Notes: generated by a model not told the origin, from the letters alone. A stretch of 64,000 bases of DNA from Sphingomonas sp. CROZ-RG-20F-R02-07 (GCF_022662335.1 NZ_JAKNQJ010000001.1:124001-188000), one strand, 5' to 3'. Positions 1 through 8,710 are shown, counted from the stretch's first letter. Numbers and translations are program-made.

Positions 1-752
1 ACGAGCATCGCGACGTAGCGCGCCTTCTTCTTCACCGCACGGATCGACAGCACCGCCACCAGCACGATGCAGAGCAGCCCGGTGCGGGTCGAGGTGCCGA
101 TCGGGATCAGCAGGCACGCGAAGATCAGCGCGAGGCCATAGGCCTTCACCCGCCAGTCCGGGCGGAATACGGTGCCGTGCGTCATCAGCCACGCGATGAT
201 CGGGATGATCGCGATCGCGACGGTGGAGATCGTGCTGCCCTCGTAGAGGCCGCTGTTGTTGTCGACCATCAGGTTGAGCTGGCCATATCCGCCACCGCCG
301 CTCGCCAGCGTCTTGATGCCGCCGACGATGATGATCGACGAGGCGGCGAGGATCATGAACAGCAGCAGCGCCTCGATCCGCAGCCGCGTACGCAGCGTGA
401 GCGGCAGGAAGGCGGCGAACAGCAACGCCTTCCACACCCAATCCCATTTATCGAGCGCCTCGATCGGAAAGTCCGCGCCGATCGTCGTCACCCAGCAATA
501 GACGAGCAGCAGCAGGATCAGCGCCTGGCGCGGCGCCACGCGCATGTCGCGCTTGTCGTCCGCCAGTGCCCAGCCACCGACCGCCAGCCCTACCGCGATC
601 AGCGAGATCGGCACCGTGTTGAGCAGATAATAGGTCAGACGCTGCGGCGAGACGATGTCGATATAGACATAGGCGAGCACGAACAGGAACGGCCGACGAA
701 ATCCCATGCCGAGCAGCGCGACCAGAAAGCCGATAAAGGCGAGATCACGCAC
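1..752 (-). CDS. Putative O-glycosylation ligase, exosortase A-associated (3' end outside window)
   Basis: The minus-strand frame is open from a GTG at 752 to the window edge, so the C-terminal part is missing. It encodes a polytopic membrane protein that begins VRDLAFIGFLVALLGMGFRR and continues through hydrophobic segments, with YIDIVSPQRLTYYLL near residue 27 and a conserved-looking VDNNSGLYEGSTIS stretch. These match the N-terminal region of the Wzy/WaaL-like ligases associated with exosortase A (TIGR03097 type). They are thought to transfer or polymerise glycans in the PEP-CTERM/extracellular polysaccharide system at the inner membrane. The divergent neighbour at 973 is another exosortase A-associated gene, which supports the call. 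The GTG start overlaps the end of a 45-codon ORF by 8 nt. An internal ATG would be an alternative start. Confidence 0.8.
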   Translation of the reverse strand, partial: MRDLAFIGFLVALLGMGFRRPFLFVLAYVYIDIVSPQRLTYYLLNTVPISLIAVGLAVGGWALADDKRDMRVAPRQALILLLLVYCWVTTIGADFPIEALDKWDWVWKALLFAAFLPLTLRTRLRIEALLLFMILAASSIIIVGGIKTLASGGGGYGQLNLMVDNNSGLYEGSTISTVAIAIIPIIAWLMTHGTVFRPDWRVKAYGLALIFACLLIPIGTSTRTGLLCIVLVAVLSIRAVKKKARYVAML

Positions 753-882
753 CCGGCGGCCTCCGCCGGCGGATCCCGGAGGGGCGTTCGCCTTCCTGAT
801 CGAGATCGGGACGGCGCAGCAGCAGGATGGCGACCAGCATCAGCAGGCCGTGGCTGAGCCCGAGCGCGAGATTGTCGATCAT
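745..882 (-). CDS. Small single-pass membrane protein ORF (45 aa)
   Basis: A 45-codon ORF starts at ATG 882, immediately upstream of the glycosylation ligase, and overlaps it by 8 nt. The product begins MIDNLALGLSHGLLMLVAIL, so it has one hydrophobic helix (about residues 6-22) followed by a charged, Arg/Pro-rich tail. The arrangement suggests translational coupling with the ligase. I do not recognise a family. It could be a real small protein of the exosortase locus or a leader ORF for the ligase. Confidence 0.5.
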   Translation of the reverse strand: MIDNLALGLSHGLLMLVAILLLRRPDLDQEGERPSGIRRRRPPGA

Positions 883-972
883 GGCGCATGCTGCTCCGCT
901 GGTGTCGCCGGGCCCTAGCGCGGTTTCGGTTGACGGCCCGTTAAGCGCTTGTGACCTAAACCGGAAACCACG

Positions 973-2205
973 ATGCGCATCCTCCATATCCTCGATCACG
1001 GATTGCCGCTGCAAAGCGGTTACACCTTTCGCACGCGCGCGATCCTGAAGGCGCAGATCGCCCGCGGCTGGCAGGTCGCCGCCGTCACCGGCCCGCGCCA
1101 GGCGCAGCCGGGCGCTGCAGAGGCGGGTGGGGGGGCGCTGGTCGAGACGATCGACGGGTTGACCTTTCATCGCACCCGCGGCGCGGCGCCTGCCGGGCTG
1201 TTGGGCGAGGCGGCGGGGCTTGCGGCCTTTGCGCGGCGGATCGATGCGGCGGTCGAGTCGTTCCGGCCCGACATCCTCCACGCGCACTCGCCCGTGCTCG
1301 ACGCATTGGCGGCTTTGTGGGTGGCGCGGCGTCGGTGCCTGCCCCTGATGTACGAGATCCGCGCCTTCTGGGAGGATGCCGCGGTCGGCAACGGGACGGG
1401 GCGGGAGGGTTCGCTGCGCTATCGCACGACGCGCGCGCTCGAAAGCTGGGCGGTGGCGCGGGCGGATGCGGTGGCGGTGATCTGCGAGGGGCTTCGCGGC
1501 GATCTCGTCGCGCGGGGCATTCCGGTCGAAAAGATCCTGGTGTCGCCCAACGGCGTCGACATGGATCTTTTCGGCACGCCACCACCCCGGGACGCGGCGC
1601 TGGCCGCCGAACTGGGGCTCGACGGCGCCGATGTCGTCGGCTTCATCGGCAGCTTCTACGATTACGAGGGGCTGGACGACCTGATCGCGGCGATGCCCGC
1701 ATTGATCGCTGCACGGCCTGCCGCGCGACTGCTGCTCGTCGGCGGCGGCCCCATGGAGGTGGCGCTGCGCGCGCAGGCCGCGGCGTCGCCGGGGGCTCAC
1801 GCAATCCGCTTCGTCGGGCGCGTGCCGCACCAGATGGTCGAGCGCTATTACGGCTTGGTCGACATCCTCGCCTATCCGCGCAAGCGGATGCGGCTGACTG
1901 ATCTCGTCACGCCGCTGAAACCGCTGGAGGCGATGGCGCAGGGCCGGCTGGTGGCGGCATCGGACGTCGGCGGCCACCGCGAACTCATTCGCGATGGCGA
2001 GACGGGCACCCTGTTCGCCCCCGATTCGCCGCCTGCCATCGCCGCGGCGCTCGCCGGCTTGTTCGCGGACCGGTCGGGCTGGGACGCGCGTCGCGCCCGG
2101 GCGTGTGCGTTCGTCGCGGCCGAACGTAACTGGTCGTCAAATATTTCTCGTTATGCCCCGGTTTACCAGTGGCTTATCGACGCCGCAGCATCGGAAAAAC
2201 CATGA
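973..2205 (+). CDS. Exosortase A-associated glycosyltransferase, Daro_2409 family (GT4)
   Basis: A 410-residue GT-B glycosyltransferase. The N-terminus MRILHILDHGLPLQSGYTFR is the hallmark of the PEP-CTERM/exosortase A-associated family (TIGR04063). The C-terminal half (about residues 215-385) is a Glyco_transf_1 domain, with VGFIGSFYDYEGLDDLI and the nucleotide-sugar binding region PLEAMAQGRLVAASDVGGH near residue 315. It probably adds a sugar to an extracellular polysaccharide or glycoprotein precursor on the cytoplasmic side. It is divergent from the ligase at 752, with about 90 bp between the two coding blocks. A TTGACG at 930-935 could be a -35 element, but no clear -10 follows. The stop overlaps the next start (ATGA at 2202-2205). 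Confidence 0.9.
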   Translation: MRILHILDHGLPLQSGYTFRTRAILKAQIARGWQVAAVTGPRQAQPGAAEAGGGALVETIDGLTFHRTRGAAPAGLLGEAAGLAAFARRIDAAVESFRPDILHAHSPVLDALAALWVARRRCLPLMYEIRAFWEDAAVGNGTGREGSLRYRTTRALESWAVARADAVAVICEGLRGDLVARGIPVEKILVSPNGVDMDLFGTPPPRDAALAAELGLDGADVVGFIGSFYDYEGLDDLIAAMPALIAARPAARLLLVGGGPMEVALRAQAAASPGAHAIRFVGRVPHQMVERYYGLVDILAYPRKRMRLTDLVTPLKPLEAMAQGRLVAASDVGGHRELIRDGETGTLFAPDSPPAIAAALAGLFADRSGWDARRARACAFVAAERNWSSNISRYAPVYQWLIDAAASEKP

Positions 2206-2921
2206 TCGCGTTTCCTCGTCTGCACAGCCTCGGCCCCCATGCCCCCACCATCGGCGGGGCGGTGGGCGGCGCCATCGTCGTTCTCGCCTGCGTGTTCATG
2301 CCCACGGCGCTGCTCGAACGGGCGGTGTGGGCGAGCGGCGTGGCCGCGCTGGTGCCCGCCGCCGCGCCGCCGCTGGGCGTCACCGCGCGCGGCGTGCTGG
2401 CGTTGGTGGCCGGCGGGCTGACGGCGGCGATCCTGTGGTCGGCCCTCTACCTGCTTTTCGGTCCCGGCGGCGTGTTGGACCAGACGCGTATGGGCGAGCG
2501 GGACGTTCGGGCGCAGCGGAGCGAGAGCAAGCAACGCGCCGTTCCCGCGGTGCGCCGCGCCGACGCGCATCCCGACGCGCCGCCGCGCCGGCCGGTGTCG
2601 GCCGCCGAACTCGGCACGCCGCTGATGGACGTGGCCCCGGTCGAACGGTCCTTGCCGCGCGATCTGGAACAGCCGCTCGCCGCATTCGATCCGGCGGCGA
2701 TCCCGCCCGAGCCGCGCGCGCCCGTGCGCCCGGTGGCGCCGCTCACCGGCCGCCCCGCCGCGCCGAAGCCCGCCGCCAAGCCGATCGCCCGGATCGAAAC
2801 CTTCGCGCTGAACCCCGCGCCCGCCTCCGCATCCAAGCCCGCGCCCGCGCCGCCGCAGACGATCGAATCGCTGCTCCGCCGGCTCGAACAGGGCGCCAGC
2901 CGCCGCGCCCGGACACACTGA
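2202..2921 (+). CDS. Hypothetical membrane protein with Pro/Ala-rich tail
   Basis: A 239-residue protein whose ATG overlaps the stop of the glycosyltransferase (ATGA), so the two are probably co-translated. An in-frame codon at 2169 would lengthen it, but the coupled start is preferred. Two hydrophobic segments occupy roughly residues 17-45 and 62-88. The rest is a low-complexity, Pro/Ala/Arg-rich cytoplasmic or periplasmic tail with PAPASASKPAPAPPQTIESL near the end. The family is not recognised. Position suggests it belongs to the exosortase A-associated unit, but nothing in the sequence shows a catalytic role. Confidence 0.7.
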   Translation: MIAFPRLHSLGPHAPTIGGAVGGAIVVLACVFMPTALLERAVWASGVAALVPAAAPPLGVTARGVLALVAGGLTAAILWSALYLLFGPGGVLDQTRMGERDVRAQRSESKQRAVPAVRRADAHPDAPPRRPVSAAELGTPLMDVAPVERSLPRDLEQPLAAFDPAAIPPEPRAPVRPVAPLTGRPAAPKPAAKPIARIETFALNPAPASASKPAPAPPQTIESLLRRLEQGASRRARTH

Positions 2922-2984
2922 AACCACTTCGCACCCGCCCGATGCTCTGATACCCCCGTCGAACAGACACGGGAGAGGTCGGTG

Positions 2985-4541
2985 ATGGAGAGCGGTTTCG
3001 GGCAACCCCAGCGGGCGTCGCGCTACGCCTGGTACGTGCTGGCGATCCTGTTCCTCGTCTATGTGCTGAACTTCGTCGACCGGCAGATCATCTCGATCCT
3101 CGCCGAAGACATCAAGCGCGACCTTCACCTGAAGGACGAGGATCTCGGCTTTCTCTACGGCACCGCCTTCGGCGTGTTCTATTCGCTGTTCGGCATCCCG
3201 CTCGGGCGGCTGGCGGACAATTGGCATCGCGGACGGCTGATGACGTTCGGGCTCGGGCTCTGGTCGCTGATGACCGCGCTGTCGGGCCTGTCGCGCACCG
3301 GCGGCCATCTGGCGCTTGCGCGTGTGGGCGTCGGCATCGGCGAGGCGACCGCCAGCCCGGCGGCCTATTCGCTGATCTCCGACTGGTTTCCCAAACGCCT
3401 GCGCGCCACGGCGCTCGCGATCTATTCCTCGGGGCTCTATGTCGGCGGCGGGCTGTCGCTCGGGATCGGCGGCTTCATCGTCCAGCGCTGGGATCGCAGC
3501 TATCCGCATGGCGGGCCGCTCGGTCTCCATGGCTGGCAGGCGGCGTTCCTGGCGGTCGGCATTCCCGGGCTGTTGCTGGCGCTGTGGATCTCGACGTTGC
3601 GCGAGCCGATCCGCGGCGCGGTCGAGGGGCTGCCCGAGCCCGCACGCCACGACGCGCCGTTCCGCGCCTTCTTCGCCGAGCTGGCGACCATCCTGCCGCC
3701 GCTGACGCTGATCGCCGCGGCGCGCGACGGCGGGAGGGCGCTGGCGATCAACCTGCTGGCGTTGGGGATCGTGGTCGCCGGTGTGCTCGGGCTGCACGCG
3801 GCGGGCGAGCCCTATCCGCAATGGATCGCGATCGCGATCGGCGTCTATGCGGTGTTCTCCTGGGGCAGCGCGCTGCGCCGGCGCGATCCGCCGACCTTCG
3901 CGCTGATCGTGGCGACGCCCGCCTTCGTGCTCACCGTCGTCGCCTATGGCCTCAACGCGTTCCTGTCCTATGCCATGAGCTTCTGGGCGGCGCCGTTCGC
4001 GCTGCGCGAGCTGGGCGCGTCGCCGCTCACCGCAGGTCTGTTCATCGGCGGATCGGGCGCGCTGTCGGGATTTCTCGGCGTGACGATCGGCGGCGTGGTG
4101 GCGGACCGGCTGCGGCGCACCAATCCGGCGGGGCGGCTGCTCGTCGTGCTGTTCGGGGCGATCGCGCCGTTGCCCTTCGTCGGCATCGCCTTCACCGCGG
4201 GCACCACCGCGCTCTTCTACCCGATGCTGTTCTGCGCCTCGATCTGCGCCAGCACCGCGCTCGGCGCCGCGGCGGCCACCACGCAGGATCTCGTCCTGCC
4301 ACGGATGCGCGGCACCGCGACCGCCACGTTCTTCATCGGGACGACGCTGCTGGGTCTTGCGCTCGGGCCCTATCTGGCGGGGCGCATGTCCACGCTGACG
4401 GGTAGCCTGTCGGTCGGCGTGCTGTCGCTGCTGGCGGTCGCGCCGATCACGATCCTGGCGGGCGTCTTCGCCTACCGCTTCGTCCCCGCCGCCGAGACCA
4501 CGCGCGAGGGGCGCGCGCGGGCGGCGGGGGAAGCGATCTAG
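2985..4541 (+). CDS. MFS transporter, spinster-like
   Basis: A 518-residue Major Facilitator Superfamily carrier with about 12 predicted membrane helices. The first helix is followed by VDRQIISILAEDIKRDL, typical of the spinster-like subgroup common in sphingomonads. The loop 2-3 signature GRLADNWHRGRLM fits the MFS motif GxxxDxxxR(R/K). The substrate cannot be read from the sequence. The ATG at 2985 is chosen over the adjacent GTG at 2982 because GGGAGAGG at 2971-2978 is well spaced for it. The 3' end overlaps the convergent sodC by 4 bp. Confidence 0.88.
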   Translation: MESGFGQPQRASRYAWYVLAILFLVYVLNFVDRQIISILAEDIKRDLHLKDEDLGFLYGTAFGVFYSLFGIPLGRLADNWHRGRLMTFGLGLWSLMTALSGLSRTGGHLALARVGVGIGEATASPAAYSLISDWFPKRLRATALAIYSSGLYVGGGLSLGIGGFIVQRWDRSYPHGGPLGLHGWQAAFLAVGIPGLLLALWISTLREPIRGAVEGLPEPARHDAPFRAFFAELATILPPLTLIAAARDGGRALAINLLALGIVVAGVLGLHAAGEPYPQWIAIAIGVYAVFSWGSALRRRDPPTFALIVATPAFVLTVVAYGLNAFLSYAMSFWAAPFALRELGASPLTAGLFIGGSGALSGFLGVTIGGVVADRLRRTNPAGRLLVVLFGAIAPLPFVGIAFTAGTTALFYPMLFCASICASTALGAAAATTQDLVLPRMRGTATATFFIGTTLLGLALGPYLAGRMSTLTGSLSVGVLSLLAVAPITILAGVFAYRFVPAAETTREGRARAAGEAI

Positions 4542-5077
4542 CTCGCCCGGAAGACGCCGCAGGCGATCCGCCCCCCGCTGTTGCCCGAGGGATCGGTCAT
4601 CAGATCGTCGGGCCCGGCATGCACCACGATCGCGGCGCCGTCCGCGTCGAGCAGACCCGCCATCGTCGCGCCGGGCACCACCGCGCCCACCGTACCGCGG
4701 CCGTCGGTACCGACGATCAGATTGGGCAGGTCGCCCTCATGCGGCCCCTGCGGGTTCATGCTGCCATGCTTCATGCCCGTCGGGTTCCAATGACCACCCG
4801 CAGTCGCGAAGGCAGGCGCGTCGCACAGGCCCGTGGTGTGGATATGCGCGCCGTGCGTGCCGGGCGGCAGGCCGGTCGCGTCGATCGTGAAGCGCAGGCC
4901 GCCTGCCACCTCGGTCGCGGTCGCGCGCCCGGCGGGGACGCCGGTGGCGGTCATCAGCATCGCGGTGGCGGTGGCGCCACCTTGCGCGGGCATGCCGGTC
5001 CTCATCGAATCGCGCTGGCATCCGGCAAGGCCGAACGCGGCGATCGCCAGCAAGGCGGTGGTGGTCATCATGCGCAT
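4538..5077 (-). CDS. sodC: Cu/Zn superoxide dismutase family lipoprotein
   Basis: A 179-residue protein with a lipoprotein signal: hydrophobic helix then lipobox GLAGC, with Cys20 as the modified residue. Copper and zinc ligands of the SodC family are visible: HGAHIHTTGLCD (His pair), GGHWNP, HEGDLPN and IVVHAGPDD. The family disulfide and active-site Arg lie in GGRIACG near the C-terminus. It should dismutate superoxide in the periplasm while anchored to a membrane. It stands alone on the minus strand, convergent with the MFS gene and following thpR in the same direction. The ATG at 5077 gives MRMMTTTALLA; the internal Met residues are possible alternatives. Confidence 0.9.
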   Translation of the reverse strand: MRMMTTTALLAIAAFGLAGCQRDSMRTGMPAQGGATATAMLMTATGVPAGRATATEVAGGLRFTIDATGLPPGTHGAHIHTTGLCDAPAFATAGGHWNPTGMKHGSMNPQGPHEGDLPNLIVGTDGRGTVGAVVPGATMAGLLDADGAAIVVHAGPDDLMTDPSGNSGGRIACGVFRAS

Positions 5078-5112
5078 CGTCGTCGCTCCCCGGTCCGGTC
5101 GTGCAAGGTTCG

Positions 5113-5685
5113 TTACGCAGGCGAACCCGCGAGCGGATCGCCGGTTCCCAAGGGCCAGCGCGCGACCGCATCATAGGTCGCGCCGCTGCGGCTCAGGCGG
5201 CTTTCGTAGAGCACCAGGTGCGGCATGGCGAACGGCGCGCTGGACGTGCCGTCATGCCGCGCGATCCAGGCGCCGATCGCGGGACGGCCATCCGCGCTGC
5301 GCGCCAGCCGCGCGAGCGTGATGTGCGGCAGATAGGCCCGGCCGTCGGGTGCGATCCCGGCGGCGACGCAGGCCTGATCGACCTTGCGGTGCAGGTGCGC
5401 GAGCGCATCGTGCGGCGTCACCCGCGCCCACAGGCTGTCCGCCCGCCCGCGCTTCTCGAACGCGCCGACGCCCGCCAGCGCCACGTGCGGCACCGGCGCG
5501 CGGATGCGGGCGAGCGCGGCGGCAAGGTCCTCGGCCGTGACGCGCTCCACCTCGCCGACGAAGCGCAGCGTGAGGTGAAGCTGGTCGTCGTCCTGCCAGC
5601 GCGCATCGGGCACCCCGTCCATCAGGTCGGCGAGTGCCTCGCGGATCGCGAGCGGCGGACGAAGCGCGACGAACAGGCGGTGCAT
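5113..5685 (-). CDS. thpR: RNA 2',3'-cyclic phosphodiesterase (2H family)
   Basis: A 190-residue 2H phosphoesterase beginning MHRLFVALRPP, a start pattern typical of ThpR/LigT proteins. The two HxTx signatures are present: HLTLRFVGEV in the first half and HITLARLAR in the second. The enzyme opens 2',3'-cyclic phosphate ends of RNA and has weak reversible tRNA ligase activity in the E. coli homologue. A longer start at 5700 (MVDAGMHRL) is possible. The far upstream extension overlaps the divergent Bax inhibitor-1 gene and is not credible. It lies 35 nt upstream of sodC on the same strand. Confidence 0.88.
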   Translation of the reverse strand: MHRLFVALRPPLAIREALADLMDGVPDARWQDDDQLHLTLRFVGEVERVTAEDLAAALARIRAPVPHVALAGVGAFEKRGRADSLWARVTPHDALAHLHRKVDQACVAAGIAPDGRAYLPHITLARLARSADGRPAIGAWIARHDGTSSAPFAMPHLVLYESRLSRSGATYDAVARWPLGTGDPLAGSPA

Positions 5686-5801
5686 CCCGGCATCAACCAT
5701 CCGACTGGCGCATCGCGCAACCGGTTTCGCTTGAAATGGGGCCGGGCAGGGCCGATATCCCTCGCAACCGGGCTTATTCCGGCAAAGGAGTATTCGTCGA
5801 C

Positions 5802-6551
5802 ATGGCAAACTGGTCCGACCCCCAGCCGCGGGTAGCACCGTTCGGGCGTCCGGCAGCGGGCATGCGCTCGGATGCGTATGACTCGGGTCTGCGATCCTAC
5901 ATGCTGTCCGTCTACAACTACATGGCCTCGGGCGTGCTGCTCACCGGCATCGTCGCTTTGCTGTTCGCCTGGGGGGGCGAGACGTCGCCCGCGGCGCAGG
6001 TGTTCATCGGCGGTGGCCTGCTGAAATACGTCATCATGTTCGCGCCGCTCGCCTTCGTGTTCGGTATGAGCATGGGCCAGGCGCGCATGAAGACGTCGAC
6101 GCTGCAATTGCTGTTCTGGGGCTTTGCGGTGGTGATGGGGCTTTCGCTCTCCACCATCTTCCTCGTCTACAGCCCGACCGCGATCGCGCAGGCGTTCTTC
6201 GCGACGGCAGCGGGCTTCGCCGCGCTGAGTCTCTACGGCTACACCACCAAGAAGGACCTGTCGGCGTTCGGCACGTTCCTCATCATCGGCGTGGTCGGCC
6301 TGCTCGTGGCGAGCGTCATCAACATGTTCGTGCATTCGGGCCCGCTCGGCCTGCTCATCAGCCTCGTCGGCGTGCTGCTGTTTGCCGGGCTCACCGCCTA
6401 TGACACGCAGCGCACGAAGAGCCTGTACATGCAGGTGGCCGGCACTGACATGGTCGGCAAGGTCGTCATCATGTCGGCGCTGAATCTGTATCTCGACTTC
6501 ATCAACATGTTCCTGTTCGTGCTTCGTCTGTTCGGCAACGGCCGCAACTAG
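5802..6551 (+). CDS. Bax inhibitor-1/YccA family membrane protein
   Basis: A 249-residue protein with about seven membrane helices and the BI-1 topology. After a short soluble N-terminus come YMASGVLLTGIVALLF and later GLTAYDTQRTKSLY, the conserved C-terminal half motif of the family, ending in LYLDFINMFLFVLRLFG. Bacterial YccA-type members interact with FtsH, and other BI-1 proteins act as calcium leak channels; which applies here is not visible. AAAGGAG at 5784-5790 precedes the ATG. A strong hairpin at 6572-6607 follows the gene. Confidence 0.92.
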   Translation: MANWSDPQPRVAPFGRPAAGMRSDAYDSGLRSYMLSVYNYMASGVLLTGIVALLFAWGGETSPAAQVFIGGGLLKYVIMFAPLAFVFGMSMGQARMKTSTLQLLFWGFAVVMGLSLSTIFLVYSPTAIAQAFFATAAGFAALSLYGYTTKKDLSAFGTFLIIGVVGLLVASVINMFVHSGPLGLLISLVGVLLFAGLTAYDTQRTKSLYMQVAGTDMVGKVVIMSALNLYLDFINMFLFVLRLFGNGRN

Positions 6552-6571
6552 GACGTTCGAAGCGACGGTTC

Positions 6572-6607
6572 GGGAAGGCCCGGCGGGGAAACCTGCCGGG
6601 CCTTCCC
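6572..6607 (+). terminator. Terminator-like hairpin after the BI-1 gene
   Basis: GGGAAGGCCCGGC (6572-6584) and GCCGGGCCTTCCC (6595-6607) are perfectly complementary 13-base arms. The loop GGGGAAACCT can add three more pairs and close on a GAAA tetraloop. No long T tract follows. It sits 20 nt after the stop codon, the expected place for a transcription terminator. Confidence 0.75.
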
Positions 6608-6640
6608 TGTGTCTCGTCCCCTCCGTGTTCCAGGAGCGTC

Positions 6641-7435
6641 ATGCGCCTCGCGATCGACGTCCATCTCGATTACGGCTTCCCCGCACCCGCCGACGTGCTG
6701 CTCCAGATCGAGGCCGCGCTGCTGCCCGATCAACGGATCGTCGAGGCGGTGATGGACGTGTTTTCGGATCATCCGATCCGCGCGGTGCCGGGGGAGGAGG
6801 GAATCGGCCAGCGCTGCTGGGCGCGCGGCGACGGACGGCTGGTGGTGGACTATCGCGCGCTGATCGATGTCGACCGCCCGGTCGTCGCGCTGGAGGCCTA
6901 TGCCGCCACGCCGATCCGAATGCTGCCCGGCCCGGTGACGGCCTATCTGTTGCCGAGCCGCTATTGCCAGTCGGACCGGCTCGAAGGCTTCGTCCTGCGC
7001 GAATTCGCCGGGCTGGACGGCGGTCCGCTCGCGGCCGCGCTGGCGGCGTGGGTGGAAGGCGCGATCGATTATCGCAGCGGATCGAGCATGGGCGAGACCA
7101 CTGCGCTCGACACGTTCGCGACCCGGGCTGGCGTCTGCCGCGACTATGCGCATCTGCTCGTGGCGCTGGCGCGCGGCGGCGGCATCCCCGCGCGCTGTGT
7201 CTCGGCCTATGCGCCCGGCGTCGATCCGCCCGATTTTCACGCGGTCGCCGAGCTGTGGCTGGAGGGCGCATGGCGGCTGGTCGACGCGACGGGCATGGCG
7301 CGCTGCCAGGACATCGCGCGCGTGGGCGTCGGGCGCGACGCGACGGACATCGCGTTCATGACGATCTTCGGCAGCGCGTGGCTGCAACGGCAGGAGGTGC
7401 GTGTGCGCGCCGTGCAGGAACGCGCGGCCGATTGA
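6641..7435 (+). CDS. Transglutaminase-like family protein
   Basis: A 264-residue protein with a C-terminal transglutaminase-like (papain-fold) domain. The nucleophile motif is TRAGVCRDYAHL (Cys about residue 166). The His and Asp of the triad are probably in DFHAVAELWLEGAWRLVDAT. An N-terminal beta-rich region (residues 1-110) is typical of this bacterial family. Such proteins are usually predicted cysteine peptidases or amidases, and no substrate is known. GGAG at 6633-6636 supports the ATG. It is followed by a small acidic protein gene in the same direction. Confidence 0.82.
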   Translation: MRLAIDVHLDYGFPAPADVLLQIEAALLPDQRIVEAVMDVFSDHPIRAVPGEEGIGQRCWARGDGRLVVDYRALIDVDRPVVALEAYAATPIRMLPGPVTAYLLPSRYCQSDRLEGFVLREFAGLDGGPLAAALAAWVEGAIDYRSGSSMGETTALDTFATRAGVCRDYAHLLVALARGGGIPARCVSAYAPGVDPPDFHAVAELWLEGAWRLVDATGMARCQDIARVGVGRDATDIAFMTIFGSAWLQRQEVRVRAVQERAAD

Positions 7436-7470
7436 ACCGTTCTCTTCCCGTAACCTGACGGAGATACGCC

Positions 7471-7746
7471 ATGACCGATATCGATGATCGCGCACTCGAC
7501 AGCCTGTCCGTGGCACCCGCCGAGGATGATGGCGACGGCGCCCGCGACCCGCGCCAAGATGCCGGCCAGGATAAATCGATCGCCAAGCGCCTGGAGAAGA
7601 ATCCGGGCAGCGAGGACGCCAAGCTCGACAACGGTCTCGATGAATCGATGGACGCCAGCGATCCGCCCTCGATCACGCAGCCGTCCGGCAGCGGCGAACC
7701 CGCGCCGTCGTCGGGCTATGACGCCGATGCCGAGGCTGGGCGCTGA
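7471..7746 (+). CDS. Small acidic, disordered hypothetical protein
   Basis: A 91-residue, Asp/Ser/Pro-rich protein (MTDIDDRALDSLSVAPAEDD) with no hydrophobic core, predicted largely disordered. GGAG about 10 nt upstream supports the ATG. It contains KSIAKRLEKNPGSEDAKLDN in the middle. It resembles in style the two small acidic proteins at 56934-57458. The family is not recognised. Confidence 0.6.
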   Translation: MTDIDDRALDSLSVAPAEDDGDGARDPRQDAGQDKSIAKRLEKNPGSEDAKLDNGLDESMDASDPPSITQPSGSGEPAPSSGYDADAEAGR

Positions 7747-8146
7747 GCTACACCGAGGCGCCTTCGCGCGGGCTTTGGCTCACGCGAGGGCGCGGATAAC
7801 AATGAGGGCGCGCAGGCGCCCAGATACTAATCCCGGCCAATGGATTCTGCCCGCTACGCCGGACGATTTACTTCGGCGCCTGCGCGCCTGCGCATGGACC
7901 CATTTTTCTTGGTGTCTTAGCGCCCTCTCGCAAGCCCTTAACCGCTTCCTCAGACCGATTGTTGCTCAAAAGCGCCAATCGGCGTTTGATGGCAGATCTC
8001 CAATTCAGTTCATCGCAACCGATGTTGCGCCGCGCAAGCTTTCGTGATGACTTGGGAATACCGGTGGCGGTGCGGCGGTAAGATGGATGTTAACCATCCT
8101 GATCCTATCGTTGGAGTGTTGGACGATAGCGGGCGGGGTGAGGGCG
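7747..8146. other. 400-bp intergenic region with a 14-bp inverted repeat
   Basis: No convincing gene is seen here, and base composition is visibly less GC-rich in the second half (7900-8100). GGCGCGCAGGCGCC (7807-7820) and GGCGCCTGCGCGCC (7875-7888) form a perfect inverted repeat separated by 54 nt. Related GC-rich words occur at 7758-7792. An in-frame start for the next gene at 8087 would occupy the end of this region. Confidence 0.5.
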
Positions 8147-8701
8147 ATGGGTTCGAGAATGAAGCCGGCCGACGGCGCGATGACGCTGGCCGAGATGAAG
8201 GAATTCGCCGGGTTTCCGGCCGCGACGCAGCGATATATCCGGCGCTCGCTCGATATCGGGCTCGACCGCGAGGACGCGATGGCGCGCTGGTCGCGCGATG
8301 TCGTCGAGGCCGCCAGCATCCGGGCGCAGGCGCGCATCTATGCGATGCTCCCCGAACTGCGCGAGATGGTGCCCGACGACAGCGGCCTCGATGCGGTGGA
8401 GGCGTTCCTCGGGCCGCTCGTATCGGTGGTAGCGTTCGATCTGGGGCAGGGGCGGCTGACCAGCTTTTCCGCCTTCCGTTTTCTCTACGAACGGCTGATC
8501 GGCGCCGAGGTGCGGCCGTGGCTGCCCTCCGCCTTTTGCGCGGCGGCAGCGCTGCCGCATCTTCATCCCGAGCTGCGGCGCAAGCTGCTCCAATCAATCA
8601 GCGAGGCGGCGGCGACGGCGTCGGGCTGGTCCAACCGCCAGCCCGCCTTTTTTCCCTATTGGGTGGAAAAGGTGGATGCCGGTGCGCCGATGGCGGGCTG
8701 A
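8147..8701 (+). CDS. Hypothetical protein, family not recognised
   Basis: A 184-residue soluble, helix-rich protein (MGSRMKPADGAMTLAEMKEF) with no motif I can assign. ATG 8147 follows a purine-rich GGGGTGAGGG. An in-frame ATG at 8087 would add MLTILILSLECWTIAGGVRA, a hydrophobic stretch that could be a signal or anchor, so the start is uncertain. It ends 9 nt before the convergent Nudix gene. Amino acid composition and codon use look native. Confidence 0.65.
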   Translation: MGSRMKPADGAMTLAEMKEFAGFPAATQRYIRRSLDIGLDREDAMARWSRDVVEAASIRAQARIYAMLPELREMVPDDSGLDAVEAFLGPLVSVVAFDLGQGRLTSFSAFRFLYERLIGAEVRPWLPSAFCAAAALPHLHPELRRKLLQSISEAAATASGWSNRQPAFFPYWVEKVDAGAPMAG

Positions 8702-8710
8702 GCCGGGGGG

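Noticed and set aside
930-960. Sigma-70-like promoter before the 973 glycosyltransferase
   Set aside because: TTGACG is present, but no acceptable -10 sequence occurs at the proper distance.
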